Source: Fibrobacter sp.
Lineage (GTDB): Bacteria > Fibrobacterota > Chitinivibrionia > Chitinivibrionales > Chitinispirillaceae
Assembly: GCA_012728995.1 (NCBI GenBank)
Contig: JAAYEB010000166.1
Location: 1-64,000, forward strand
Length of the DNA stretch: 64,000 bases
Direction: 5' to 3'
Positions 8,449-16,525 of this stretch are shown piece after piece (within the stretch, counting starts at the first letter, position 1; each line of letters opens with the position of its first letter). The notes beneath the pieces are model-generated. The model worked only from the letters and a program-made list of their open reading frames with translations. It was not told where the DNA came from and made no database searches. The position numbers were made by a program, and so were the translations under genes.

Positions 8449-9328
8449 AAGTTCCGAATCAGAAGATCTCAGGGGACGTTACCAGCGGGTAATCGAGAAT
8501 ATTGATAATCTGCCTTCTCTTCCTGCAATCGTTACCAAGCTGTTGCAGATCGTAAACTCGGCTGATTCGTCGGCTGATGATGCTGCTGTACTGATTCAGA
8601 AGGATCCGGCATTGACAAGTAAGATGATCCGTCTTGCAAACAGTGCTTTTTACGGAATTCCCAGAAGTATATCTTCTGTTAATAGTGCCGTGGTAATTCT
8701 GGGTTTCAATACTATCAGATCTCTTGTGCTTAGTGCATCTGTCATGAAAATGTTTAGTGGCCCGAAGTATCAGGCTATCAATAAAGAAAGATTCTGGAAA
8801 CATTCTGTAGTATGTGCCATGTGCGCAAGGATAATTGTTCGTTATTTCATGAATATCAGGATGATGGATCCGGAAAGTGCATTTTGTGCAGGAATACTTC
8901 ATGATATAGGTAAACTGATCTTTAATGAGTTTGCTTATGAGGATTATATGGATGCCTGTGAATATGCCAGGAAATATTCTGTACCGCTCATTGAAGCAGA
9001 GAGCAGAATGCTTGGTACCAATCATGCAGAGATAGGAAAAATATTGTCTGATAAATGGGCTTTGCCGCTTGATCTTGAATATTGCCTGGTTTATCATCAT
9101 AATCCGGGTGGTGCAGATAATATTTCAGAGCTGGTTGCTACGGTGCATCTGGCAGATGTCATTGCTCATCAGATTGGAGCAAAACTATGGGATGATGAGT
9201 ATTGTGAAGATGAGTGGGAAAATACAAGGACATTGTTACAAATTACTGATGATGACTTTAAAAAAATAATGAATACAGTTTCCGAAAATCTGGAAAGATC
9301 AGATGAATTCATAAATATTATTACCTGA
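8441..9328 (+). CDS. HDOD-domain signalling protein, first of a tandem pair
   Basis: The product is about 295 residues and is a single HDOD domain. Its helices match the family (LPSLPAIVTKLLQIV, DPALTSKMIRLANSAFYG, SSVNSAVVILGFNTIRSLVLS). It keeps an ILHDIGKL stretch resembling an HD motif and a later H-A-E-I-G. HDOD proteins are regulatory modules tied to signal transduction, motility or cell-cycle control, generally without proven hydrolase activity. GTG at 8429 and ATG at 8441 are both possible starts; both overlap the end of mtaB. No output domain is attached. Confidence 0.85.
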   Translation: MIKSSESEDLRGRYQRVIENIDNLPSLPAIVTKLLQIVNSADSSADDAAVLIQKDPALTSKMIRLANSAFYGIPRSISSVNSAVVILGFNTIRSLVLSASVMKMFSGPKYQAINKERFWKHSVVCAMCARIIVRYFMNIRMMDPESAFCAGILHDIGKLIFNEFAYEDYMDACEYARKYSVPLIEAESRMLGTNHAEIGKILSDKWALPLDLEYCLVYHHNPGGADNISELVATVHLADVIAHQIGAKLWDDEYCEDEWENTRTLLQITDDDFKKIMNTVSENLERSDEFINIIT

Positions 9329-9364
9329 ATTGTCTGATTTGGGGTAATAAACAGCGTTGGAGAA

Positions 9365-10216
9365 GTGGTGGAAAAAAAGGTTTTTGAAAAAGCAGTTAGC
9401 CACTTGCCATCTCTTTCACCGGTAATCCGTCATGTATTATCAGTAATTAGTGATCCTGATTCTTCTTCAACTGACGTTGCCAGGGTATTGAGGCTTGATC
9501 CGGTTATTGCCGGAAAAATCTTAAAGTTGGCAAACTCTGTATATGCCGGCATACCATCAACGGTTTCCTCTTTAAAAAATGCTGTAACTTTCCTGGGGCT
9601 TAAAAGAATCAGTTCTCTTGTTCTCGTTTACGGGTTCAGAATTGATTCAGATTGTTCTGCGATGCCTTTTTCTCTTAAAAGATTTTGGCGTCATTCGGTT
9701 TCTGTTGCATTGGTAGCTGAGTCAATTGCCAGATATTTGAAAAGGTATGGAGTTATTGATACTGATGAAGTCTTTTCTGCAGCCCTTCTTCATGATATTG
9801 GAAAACTGGTTTTAGGGGTAATTTCACCGGAAATGATTTCTTCCAGCCATAACAGGGCATCTAGTGAAACAATTCCTTTTTATCGCGCAGAAGACGAAAA
9901 AATTAACCACATTAATATTGGTGAGAAACTTGCCGAATTTTGGCATCTGCCTGCTGATCTGCAGGCTGCTATTGCAGGACATCACTGGCACATTGTACCG
10001 GATAACTATCTGAAATTACTGTCCATTATTCATATTTCGGATATTATGGTACATATTTTAGGATTCTCTGTTTTTGAGAATGAAATGGTACCTGCGATTG
10101 AGGAGCTTGCATTGCGTGAAATACAACTGCCTATTGAGAGGTTAAGAGTTGTTGTCGATACAGCGTTGGATGATCAGAAAAAAATTGAATCGGTTCTCGA
10201 AATATTTGAGACCTGA
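9365..10216 (+). CDS. HDOD-domain signalling protein, second of the tandem pair
   Basis: The 283-residue HDOD protein is a diverged paralog of its upstream neighbour. It shows the same order: LPSLSPVIRHVLSVI, DPVIAGKILKLANSVYAGIP, AVTFLGLKRISSLVL, ALLHDIGKL and HINIGEKLAEFWHLP. The start is GTG at 9365 or 9368, with GGAGA immediately upstream favouring 9368. It follows the first HDOD gene after 36 bases and ends the co-directional run that began at mutL. Two adjacent HDOD proteins suggest duplication followed by functional division; neither carries a receiver or GGDEF domain. Confidence 0.83.
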   Translation: MVEKKVFEKAVSHLPSLSPVIRHVLSVISDPDSSSTDVARVLRLDPVIAGKILKLANSVYAGIPSTVSSLKNAVTFLGLKRISSLVLVYGFRIDSDCSAMPFSLKRFWRHSVSVALVAESIARYLKRYGVIDTDEVFSAALLHDIGKLVLGVISPEMISSSHNRASSETIPFYRAEDEKINHINIGEKLAEFWHLPADLQAAIAGHHWHIVPDNYLKLLSIIHISDIMVHILGFSVFENEMVPAIEELALREIQLPIERLRVVVDTALDDQKKIESVLEIFET

Positions 10217-10791
10217 ATAGGGGCAATTTTTTTTGATCATCTTGGTTGCAGAGAGCAATGTAATTTTAAAATAAGATGATTGTATGTAGAAAAAATGAAT
10301 AAAAGCTCTCGGAGAAGAAGGACTGGGTGAAGAAGGTCAAAGAATAATTTCCAAATTTCAATAAGAAATCAAATCACAAACAAATTCGAATATTTAAAAC
10401 TCAATTTCACAAAGCCGAATAAAGTGACATTTTATTCTTAATTGTTCAATTCAGTAAAAATTAAAAATTTGTAGTTTCCATCTTATTGTTTCCGATTATT
10501 TCTTATTGATTCTGATTATAAATTGGAACTATTCACAGGTTTCTACACGCCCCTGATATCAGTTGTTATTTTATTTTGGTTCTGTTTCGTATTTCGTATT
10601 TCGTATTTTTAATAGCTGCCGCGGGGAGGAGGGCCTGTGCGCTCGGCGACCATGAAAATCTTTTAACAAATTTCGGGTTTAGCACTTGGGTAATATAAAA
10701 GATAAAAACAAGTATAGCCGTATTGCTCATTATGTAGTTCTTAAATATATTAAGACCGGTTATTAATTAAAACAGGAGAAAAGAATATACT
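10217..10791. other. Long intergenic region before ftsY with a dispersed repeat
   Basis: No gene is seen. The first half is AT-rich with CAAATTTCAATAAGAAATC-type simple sequence. The second half (10494-10653) is copy B of the repeat at 379-547. The last 140 bases presumably hold the ftsY promoter, but no hexamer pair stands out. Confidence 0.55.
10494..10653. repeat. Dispersed intergenic repeat, copy B
   Basis: This copy aligns with 379-547 in the same orientation and over nearly the same length. It includes AACTATTCACAGG, ACACGCCCC (10545-10553), a perfect triple of the 9-base unit CGTATTTCG/TATTT, and TGTGCGCTCGGCGACCAT at the end. The inverted repeat is imperfect here because the right arm reads GGAGGGCCTGTG. 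Confidence 0.75.
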
Positions 10792-11694
10792 ATGAATCTG
10801 TTTACTCGCTTGAAGGAGGGATTAAGTAAAACCCGATCGCAGATTACTTCTATTGTTGGCAGTGACAGCAATTTTGGTGAGGAGTTTTATGAATCTCTCG
10901 AAGAGGCAATGATCAGTGCTGATATCGGTCTGGAATTGTCGCTTGAGATTATTGATCGTTTAAAATTTGAAATCAACTCTTTAAAAATAGATTCAGTTCA
11001 TGAGGCTTATACCATATTCAAGCAAATGCTGGCAAAGGATCTTGATGTTATTAAAATGCCTGAAGAGTTTCCGCCAAAACCGTGGGTAACAATGGTGGTT
11101 GGGGTAAATGGTGTAGGAAAAACAACTACTATTGGAAAAATGGCTCATGAACTTCGCCAAAGTGGTAAAAAGGTGATGTTGGGAGCTGCAGACACATTTA
11201 GGGCTGGTGCAATTGAGCAGCTCAGGATATGGGCACAGCGTACTGAATCTCAATTCGTTTCTCAACATGAAGGGGCTGATGCTGCATCTGTGGCATTTGA
11301 TTCCATTGAAGCTGCAAAAGCCAGGGATACAGATGTCCTTTTACTGGATACAGCCGGACGACTCCATACAAAAGTTAACCTGATGAACGAGCTTCAGAAA
11401 ATTGTAAAAGTTATACGACGTAATACACCTCATGCTCCTAATGAGATCCTTTTGGTCGTGGATGCTACAACAGGACAAAATGCTTTAAAACAGGCAAAGG
11501 TATTCAACGATATTTTGGGAATAACAGGTTTGATTATTACGAAACTGGACGGAACCGCCAAAGGGGGAGTAGCTCTGGCTTTAACCAAAACATTTGGTAT
11601 TCCAATAAGGAAAATTGGTGTAGGTGAAGGGCTCGATGATCTTCAGGACTTTGACCCTATGGATTACGTAAATGCAATGTTTGGCGACATTTAA
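10792..11694 (+). CDS. ftsY: Signal recognition particle receptor FtsY
   Basis: The 300-residue protein has the short N domain (1-85) and the SRP-type GTPase G domain: G1 GVNGVGKT (about 104-111), DTFRAGA, G3 DTAGR from D186, TKLDGTAKGG near 249, and the closing GIGEGLDDLQDFD-like run (here VGEGLDDLQDFD). It lacks the long acidic N-terminal extension of the Escherichia coli protein, as in many bacteria. It docks ribosome-nascent-chain-SRP complexes at the membrane. AGGAG lies 13 bases before the ATG, a longer spacing than usual. Its stop overlaps the end of a small reverse-strand open frame. Confidence 0.97.
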   Translation: MNLFTRLKEGLSKTRSQITSIVGSDSNFGEEFYESLEEAMISADIGLELSLEIIDRLKFEINSLKIDSVHEAYTIFKQMLAKDLDVIKMPEEFPPKPWVTMVVGVNGVGKTTTIGKMAHELRQSGKKVMLGAADTFRAGAIEQLRIWAQRTESQFVSQHEGADAASVAFDSIEAAKARDTDVLLLDTAGRLHTKVNLMNELQKIVKVIRRNTPHAPNEILLVVDATTGQNALKQAKVFNDILGITGLIITKLDGTAKGGVALALTKTFGIPIRKIGVGEGLDDLQDFDPMDYVNAMFGDI

Positions 11695-11843
11695 ATCTTT
11701 TTTCCATACATTTTCTTGACATGAATTTCGGTAATTTCTGTTATTTGTGAAACAGATTTTTCAATCCGTATTAACTGAACCGAAATCATAACAAGAAATG
11801 CTGATAAAAGAGCTGCCAGACAGATAAAAATAAAAAGTATCAT
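11691..11843 (-). CDS. Putative 50-residue single-pass membrane protein
   Basis: A reverse-strand frame of 51 codons starts with ATG at 11843, 5 bases after the tsaD stop and with AGGA four bases upstream. It ends with TAA overlapping the ftsY stop. The product has one strongly hydrophobic segment (residues 2-24, ILFIFICLAALLSAFLVMI) and a short amphipathic, basic tail ending KKMYGKKI. The position directly after tsaD and the filling of the whole gap between convergent genes support it being real. It could still be chance; no family is recognised. Confidence 0.5.
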   Translation of the reverse strand: MILFIFICLAALLSAFLVMISVQLIRIEKSVSQITEITEIHVKKMYGKKI

Positions 11844-11848
11844 AATTC

Positions 11849-12832
11849 CTATAAAGGTGCTGAAGGGTTCATGGTGGGAAATCGCAGTTGTTTTTTTCTG
11901 TATCGATTATATCCAGCTAAAGCAATCATTGCTGCATTATCGGTGCAGAGTTGAGGTGATGGGAAACGGATATCTGTACCGAATCTCTTTTGCAAAGCAT
12001 CTCTGAGGCTTTGGTTGCAGGCAACACCGCCAACAAGAGCAATTCTGCGTATTTTTGTACTTTTTACTGCACTCGCCAGGTTGTTGCTTAGTGAATCTAT
12101 AACCGCTTTTTGAAACGCGAAACAGATCCTGCTTCGGTTTTCATTTATAAATTGGACATTTTTATCTTTAATGAAGTATTTGACAGCTGTTTTGAGACCC
12201 GAAAAACTGAAATTCAAATTATTTGATGAAATACGGGCAACCGGAAAAGTGATAGATTTTTCATTTTGAACCATGGATGCTTCAAGTTCAATAGAACGGC
12301 CGGCCGGGTAGGTGAAACCAAGCATTTTACCAACTTTATCAAATGCTTCACCAGCTGCATCATCTACTGTCTGGCCTAACAGTTCATATTTTCCAGTATC
12401 GTGTACTGTATAAATGGCAGTGTGTCCGCCAGAGACTACAAGGGCAAGAAAAGGAAATGAAAGATCGGGGTTCTCTAAAAGAACAGAAAAAATGTGCCCC
12501 TCAAGGTGGTTTATGCCGGTTATTGGTTTATTGAGAGTTGTGTGAAGACCAAGGGCAAAACTTACTCCAACAAGCAATGCTCCAGCCAGGCCCGGACTAT
12601 CGGTTACAGAAATAAGATCAATATCCTTGATTTTAATATCTGTCTCTGCAAATACGGTCTCAGTAAGATGATCAATTTTCTCAAGATGGGCCCTTGATGC
12701 AATTTCTGGTACAACTCCACCAAACTGGCTGTGTTCGGTCTGTGAGTAGATTCCGTTTTTTATAACAGTAGTATCCCGAAGAATTGCTACTGATGTTTCG
12801 TCGCATGAAGATTCAATTCCAAGAGTAATCAA
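11849..12832 (-). CDS. tsaD: tRNA threonylcarbamoyladenosine transferase TsaD
   Basis: The 327-residue ASKHA-fold protein begins with the typical TLGIESSCDETSVAIL. It carries the metal-binding H109-L-E-G-H113 motif, the nucleotide-binding VSGGHTAIY run and a late G-G-V-A-C-N / D-N-A-A-M-I-A pair. With TsaB, TsaC and TsaE (not in this window) it adds the threonylcarbamoyl group to A37 of ANN-decoding tRNAs. Its product t6A is the substrate of the MtaB enzyme encoded at 7132-8448. It lies 12 bases downstream of the membrane STAS-like gene on the same strand. Confidence 0.97.
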   Translation of the reverse strand: MITLGIESSCDETSVAILRDTTVIKNGIYSQTEHSQFGGVVPEIASRAHLEKIDHLTETVFAETDIKIKDIDLISVTDSPGLAGALLVGVSFALGLHTTLNKPITGINHLEGHIFSVLLENPDLSFPFLALVVSGGHTAIYTVHDTGKYELLGQTVDDAAGEAFDKVGKMLGFTYPAGRSIELEASMVQNEKSITFPVARISSNNLNFSFSGLKTAVKYFIKDKNVQFINENRSRICFAFQKAVIDSLSNNLASAVKSTKIRRIALVGGVACNQSLRDALQKRFGTDIRFPSPQLCTDNAAMIALAGYNRYRKKQLRFPTMNPSAPL

Positions 12833-12844
12833 AAGCTGTTTTTT

Positions 12845-13699
12845 CTATGTTAAAAGTGAAAGTAGTAATGGTCTTTTTTTGATTATATTCATTAATTCAT
12901 TATCGTAGTTAATAAATGAAAGACAGTTGCCCTGAGCAACTGTTAAATGACAGAGCTTTTCAAGATAGTCAAGCTCTTTTTCATATAGAAAATGGATGTT
13001 ATTAAAATCGATAAAAATATGTGTGTTCTTATTCGAATGCAATAAATCTGATAACCGGGACCATAATGTTTTGAAATCAGCATCTTTGTTAAGTTCAGAA
13101 AAAAGGGGTAATGTAACAGGTTCAGATGATAAGTTCTGCTGATCGCTTACCACATCCAGAACATCATTACTGCTTTTTAAATACTCGCTATTTTCGTAAT
13201 CATTAATTTTATTGTCGCTCAAACCAGTTTGTTCCGGTATCTCATAAGTATTTATGTTTTCAGTTTCTTTTTCAGAAATGGACATGCCTTCTGAAGTGTC
13301 ACAATTCCCGTAAAGTGTAGCAGTATCATTATCAGTATCGGGGGTTAAAAGACCTTCTACGGTTTGAATCATGTCGTTTTTATGGCACATTATACTGTTT
13401 TGCTGCTCAAAAGATTGACGTACATTTCTTACAATCTCTATAGATTGTGGGTAGATTTGCTCATGATCTGTTGAAATTTCTGATGAATAGCTTTCTGGCT
13501 TCCCGGGTTCTTGTAATGAATTTTTGTTGTTGTTCTTTTTCAGAAGGTCATACTCTCTGGCTTTTTTCTCTATTTCAAGTTCCAGAGATGTCATTTTGGA
13601 CGATAGCGAGTAAAGGTATATCCAGTCCACAACAGATAAGACAACCGAAAGGGCAACTACAACTGCTATAATAATATAAATCAAATAAAAACTGGGCAT
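12845..13699 (-). CDS. Membrane-anchored protein with C-terminal STAS-like domain
   Basis: The 284-residue protein has one N-terminal membrane helix (about 4-30), a charged coiled-coil (33-58) and a long low-complexity acidic, Ser/Asn/Glu-rich linker (60-200). The C-terminal domain (about 205-284) reads like a STAS fold: a strand IFIDFNNIHFLYEKEL, a helix, GNCLSFINYD and a final helix. The usual D-S serine site is replaced by Y-E-K-E, so switching by phosphorylation is doubtful. It could recruit an RsbW-like ATPase to the membrane. It is 12 bases upstream of tsaD and divergent from the receiver-ATPase gene at 13872. The STAS assignment is by eye. Confidence 0.5.
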   Translation of the reverse strand: MPSFYLIYIIIAVVVALSVVLSVVDWIYLYSLSSKMTSLELEIEKKAREYDLLKKNNNKNSLQEPGKPESYSSEISTDHEQIYPQSIEIVRNVRQSFEQQNSIMCHKNDMIQTVEGLLTPDTDNDTATLYGNCDTSEGMSISEKETENINTYEIPEQTGLSDNKINDYENSEYLKSSNDVLDVVSDQQNLSSEPVTLPLFSELNKDADFKTLWSRLSDLLHSNKNTHIFIDFNNIHFLYEKELDYLEKLCHLTVAQGNCLSFINYDNELMNIIKKRPLLLSLLT

Positions 13700-13871
13700 T
13701 GTTTCCTCATCATGGTTAAAAATTACTATAAAACTGATTTATTATCCAGTTTAGATTATTATACGTTTTTTGTACCATATTTTGTATTAAGTTTTTTTAT
13801 CCTCTTTGGTATGAATATTTAAATATTTATATTGTTACCAGGTTGCTAATTCTTTAATCTGGAAAAAATGA

Positions 13872-14774
13872 GTGAACGATTCTGCAAAATATGAAATTCT
13901 GATAGTAGATGACGAAAAGAAGATTTGTGAAATACTTGGAGAACTGTTCAGGTCTGAGGGGTATATTGTCCGATGTGCATATAATGGAAAAGAAGCAATT
14001 GAGAGCATAAAAAAAAACATTCCGGATCTGGTAATATCGGATATTCAGATGCCACTCATGGATGGGTTTCAGTTGTTCAAGATTATAGATACCAGGTATC
14101 CATCAATCAAACATATTTTAATGACCAGTTATGATGTAGACAGATATATCTCTCTTATTCGTCATTACAACATTGGAAATATTCTGGTTAAAGGATCTGA
14201 ATTCAGCATTACAGAAGTGAAATCCTATGTTGAAACCTTACTGACTGGTAATATTTTTGGTTTACAGCGATATTTTTCTGGAGAAAAACTCCATTCTGTT
14301 TCTTTATGCAGTTATGCAAAAGCCAAAGAGGTCAGTTGCCTGATCAGTAAAAAATTTAAAGGTGAAAAAAATATTTATCTTGAAATAGCAATAGATGAAT
14401 TGATATCAAATGCTTTTTTTCATGGGGTTTTACAATTATCAGGATTACCAAGAGAGCTTTGGCCAGAACATGCTGTGATCGAAACTGACAAAGCTATTAA
14501 AGTAACCTGGGCATATGACAGAGAAAAAATTGGAGTATCAATCGAAGATCCACAAGGGAATCTAAAGAAGAATGACGTTCTTAAATGGTTGGACAGATGC
14601 AGGGCAGAAACGGAAGGTGAAGAACATGGGAGAGGATTTCTGCTGGTACGCAAACTGATAGACAGATTAATAATCAATATTGATCCTGGCAAAAAAACAG
14701 AGTGTATCATTATCCAATATTATAAGCACTGTTCTGCTAACCGAAACAAGCCTCTAATGATACATGAGATTTAA
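13872..14774 (+). CDS. Response regulator with RsbW-like ATPase output (receiver-HATPase fusion), copy 1
   Basis: The 300-residue protein starts at GTG 13872. Residues 5-120 are a complete receiver: D13/D14, phosphoacceptor D57 in VISDIQMP, T85 and K107. A linker with NIFGLQRYFS leads to a GHKL ATPase domain with E175-L-I-S-N180 and a late glycine box HGRGFLLVRKL. This is the anti-sigma-factor (RsbW/SpoIIAB) or HATPase_c_2 type rather than a sensor kinase, since no dimerisation/histidine domain is present. Phosphorylation of the receiver would control a partner-switching ATPase that acts on STAS proteins. A paralog with equivalent key residues lies at 60370-61296. It is divergent from the membrane STAS-like gene. 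Confidence 0.85.
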   Translation: MNDSAKYEILIVDDEKKICEILGELFRSEGYIVRCAYNGKEAIESIKKNIPDLVISDIQMPLMDGFQLFKIIDTRYPSIKHILMTSYDVDRYISLIRHYNIGNILVKGSEFSITEVKSYVETLLTGNIFGLQRYFSGEKLHSVSLCSYAKAKEVSCLISKKFKGEKNIYLEIAIDELISNAFFHGVLQLSGLPRELWPEHAVIETDKAIKVTWAYDREKIGVSIEDPQGNLKKNDVLKWLDRCRAETEGEEHGRGFLLVRKLIDRLIINIDPGKKTECIIIQYYKHCSANRNKPLMIHEI

Positions 14775-14965
14775 TTTGGAATTTGATTCGGGAGCACTGT
14801 GCAGCATTAAATTAGTATTAGATTTTACAATCACACATATATGCAAAAGATACTGAATGTGGGAAAAATTACCTTGTTGTGGTATATCCATTTTTAATAA
14901 AGTGCAAAATATTGTGAATTTAAACACATTATACCCGGCATAATATTTGCTTTAATTTTACCGCT

Positions 14966-15331
14966 ATGGTTGCTATGTTCCATGTCCTAATAATTGATGA
15001 TGATGAGGAGTTGCGGGAGACGTTACGTAAGTCTCTTGCGCGGCTGGGTTGTGATGTAACTGTTTCACCAACTGCTGAACTGGGGATGGATCAACTGAAA
15101 ACAAGAACTTTTGATGCTGTTTTCGCCGCTCTTTGTGTAAGGGATATGGGGGCACGCAGTATTGCAAGATGGGTAAAAAAGAATTCATCAAATACCAAAT
15201 TTTTAATAGTAACCAGTTGGAAAGGGTATCTTGAATCCAATTTGCTGAAACTTGATGGAATTCATGATGTAATTCATAAGCCTGTTAAATTTGGTGAAAT
15301 AAAGGATAAGGTTCTTGAACATCTGGGGTGA
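14966..15331 (+). CDS. Stand-alone receiver domain lacking the phosphoacceptor aspartate
   Basis: The 121-residue protein is a CheY-size receiver. The acidic cluster D11-D12-D13, T83 (IVTSW) and K105 (IHKPV) are kept. The strand that should carry the phosphoacceptor reads FDAVFAALCVRDMGA, placing A55 where Asp is expected. It is therefore probably a pseudo-receiver working by protein contact or by an alternative site such as D60. A second in-frame ATG at 14975 is possible. It lies 190 bases after the receiver-ATPase gene, in the same direction. Confidence 0.75.
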   Translation: MVAMFHVLIIDDDEELRETLRKSLARLGCDVTVSPTAELGMDQLKTRTFDAVFAALCVRDMGARSIARWVKKNSSNTKFLIVTSWKGYLESNLLKLDGIHDVIHKPVKFGEIKDKVLEHLG

Positions 15332-15397
15332 ATGTTTAAAATAAGGTATTGTTCGATACTTTTTTTCCAAAATATTCATTAATTTCTTTAAAAACTG

Positions 15398-15426
15398 TTG
15401 CGCTTAAATGATTTTTTCTATATATT
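15398..15426 (+). promoter_or_regulatory. Probable housekeeping promoter for the small secreted protein gene
   Basis: TTGCGC (15398-15403) and TATATT (15421-15426) are separated by exactly 17 bases. The predicted start of transcription is about 28 bases before the ATG at 15462. Confidence 0.5.
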
Positions 15427-15461
15427 ATAGATATCTGTAAAATTGTATCATGAGGTATTAA

Positions 15462-15677
15462 ATGAATATTAAGAAGCTGTTTTTAATTTTAAGTTTTTGT
15501 GGTGTAGCTTCTTTTGCTCAACCGTCAGATACAGCTTCCAAGCAGGATCTCCAAAAAACAGAAATCAATGATAAAGAACAAAAAGAACAAAATAAAGAAA
15601 TAAAGGGATTAAAAAAATCTCTTATTGTGAATAAAACTCCTACAACCTGGACAAAAATAAAAGATCTTTTTATGTAA
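15462..15677 (+). CDS. Small secreted highly charged protein, function unknown
   Basis: The 71-residue product has a clear signal peptide (MNIKKLFLILSFCGVASFA) with likely cleavage before QPSD. The mature part is about 50 residues, Lys/Glu/Gln-rich (KEQKEQNKEIKGLKK), followed by TPTTWTKIKDLF. GAGG precedes the start. It has its own promoter-like sequence and is followed by a strong terminator, which together suggest a single-gene transcript. No family is recognised. Confidence 0.6.
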   Translation: MNIKKLFLILSFCGVASFAQPSDTASKQDLQKTEINDKEQKEQNKEIKGLKKSLIVNKTPTTWTKIKDLFM

Positions 15678-15705
15678 TAAGTAACAAGAATCTTTTTTTA
15701 ATATT

Positions 15706-15740
15706 GCCCGCTGATGAATTACTCTCAGCGGGCATTTTGT
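15706..15740 (+). terminator. Intrinsic terminator, probably used from both sides
   Basis: GCCCGCTGA (15706-15714) pairs with TCAGCGGGC (15725-15733), followed by ATTTTGTTT. It lies 28 bases after the small secreted protein gene and directly at the stop of the reverse-strand beta-barrel gene. Confidence 0.85.
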
Positions 15741-16520
15741 TTAAGGATTCCAGTCTACATCTGATTTGATCCCGTAAAGTTGCTTTGTTATTGATCCGAT
15801 ACTTACTGAAATGCAGTATTCCTGAATTGGAACTTTTTTTGTGTGGTTTATTGCTGGAGATGCAGAAAATTCAAGTGAAATGAAAAATTTGTTTTCTGTT
15901 ATTTCATTTATGCGGGGTATATAGTCAACAGAGATCCATCCTCGTAAATTATTAACGTTCGAATAAAAATTTTCTTTCCCGGTATAACTCTTATTGTATC
16001 CATGGATAAGATGGAGCTGTGGTCCTGCGGTTATATATCCGAATTTTGGTATATATGCCTGAATACCGATTATACCTGTTCCGTCATACCCTCTATAATG
16101 TGCATCAAACCTGTTTTTTGAAGAGAATATTGTTGCCTGCACAATGGAGGTAAATCGGAACAAATCATGTAAAAACTGAGGTGAAGAAATTTTAAGGTGA
16201 GCACCCCCGGAAAAACCATATTTACCATGAAAAACTGCAACAGTATCAAGACCTGTTATATAACGATCTACTTCAATTTGTGTTGTGCCTAAATTCAAAC
16301 CGATTCCTAAAAATGATAAAGGTGTATATTCAATGCGAGCTGTGAATCGATTAAAAATTGCTGCAATCTCTTTATTGGTGATTGTATATCCACCAAGATG
16401 ATATGCACCCCCTACGGAAACCCGTGCTTTTGGGAAAGCAACCGCCGGATTTGCCAGATTGGAAGCATGAACTGAAACTATGGCACTAAAGAGCAAGAAA
16501 ATAAATAAATGTTTTTTCAC
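15741..16520 (-). CDS. Secreted beta-barrel-like envelope protein
   Basis: The GTG at 16520 is chosen because it opens a signal peptide (VKKHLFIFLLFSAIVSVHAS) and lies 5 bases after the stop of the upstream Ig-like gene. A longer frame to 16598 would add residues encoded inside that gene. The 259-residue protein has many short alternating strands with glycine and aromatic residues (RVSVGGAYHLGGY, FLGIGLNLGTTQIEV, YGFSGGAHLKIS) and ends in Asn-Pro rather than the usual terminal aromatic residue. An outer-membrane beta-barrel is likely. Tight coupling to the Ig-like gene suggests that the two act together at the cell surface. Confidence 0.6.
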   Translation of the reverse strand: MKKHLFIFLLFSAIVSVHASNLANPAVAFPKARVSVGGAYHLGGYTITNKEIAAIFNRFTARIEYTPLSFLGIGLNLGTTQIEVDRYITGLDTVAVFHGKYGFSGGAHLKISSPQFLHDLFRFTSIVQATIFSSKNRFDAHYRGYDGTGIIGIQAYIPKFGYITAGPQLHLIHGYNKSYTGKENFYSNVNNLRGWISVDYIPRINEITENKFFISLEFSASPAINHTKKVPIQEYCISVSIGSITKQLYGIKSDVDWNP

Positions 16521-16525
16521 AATTT

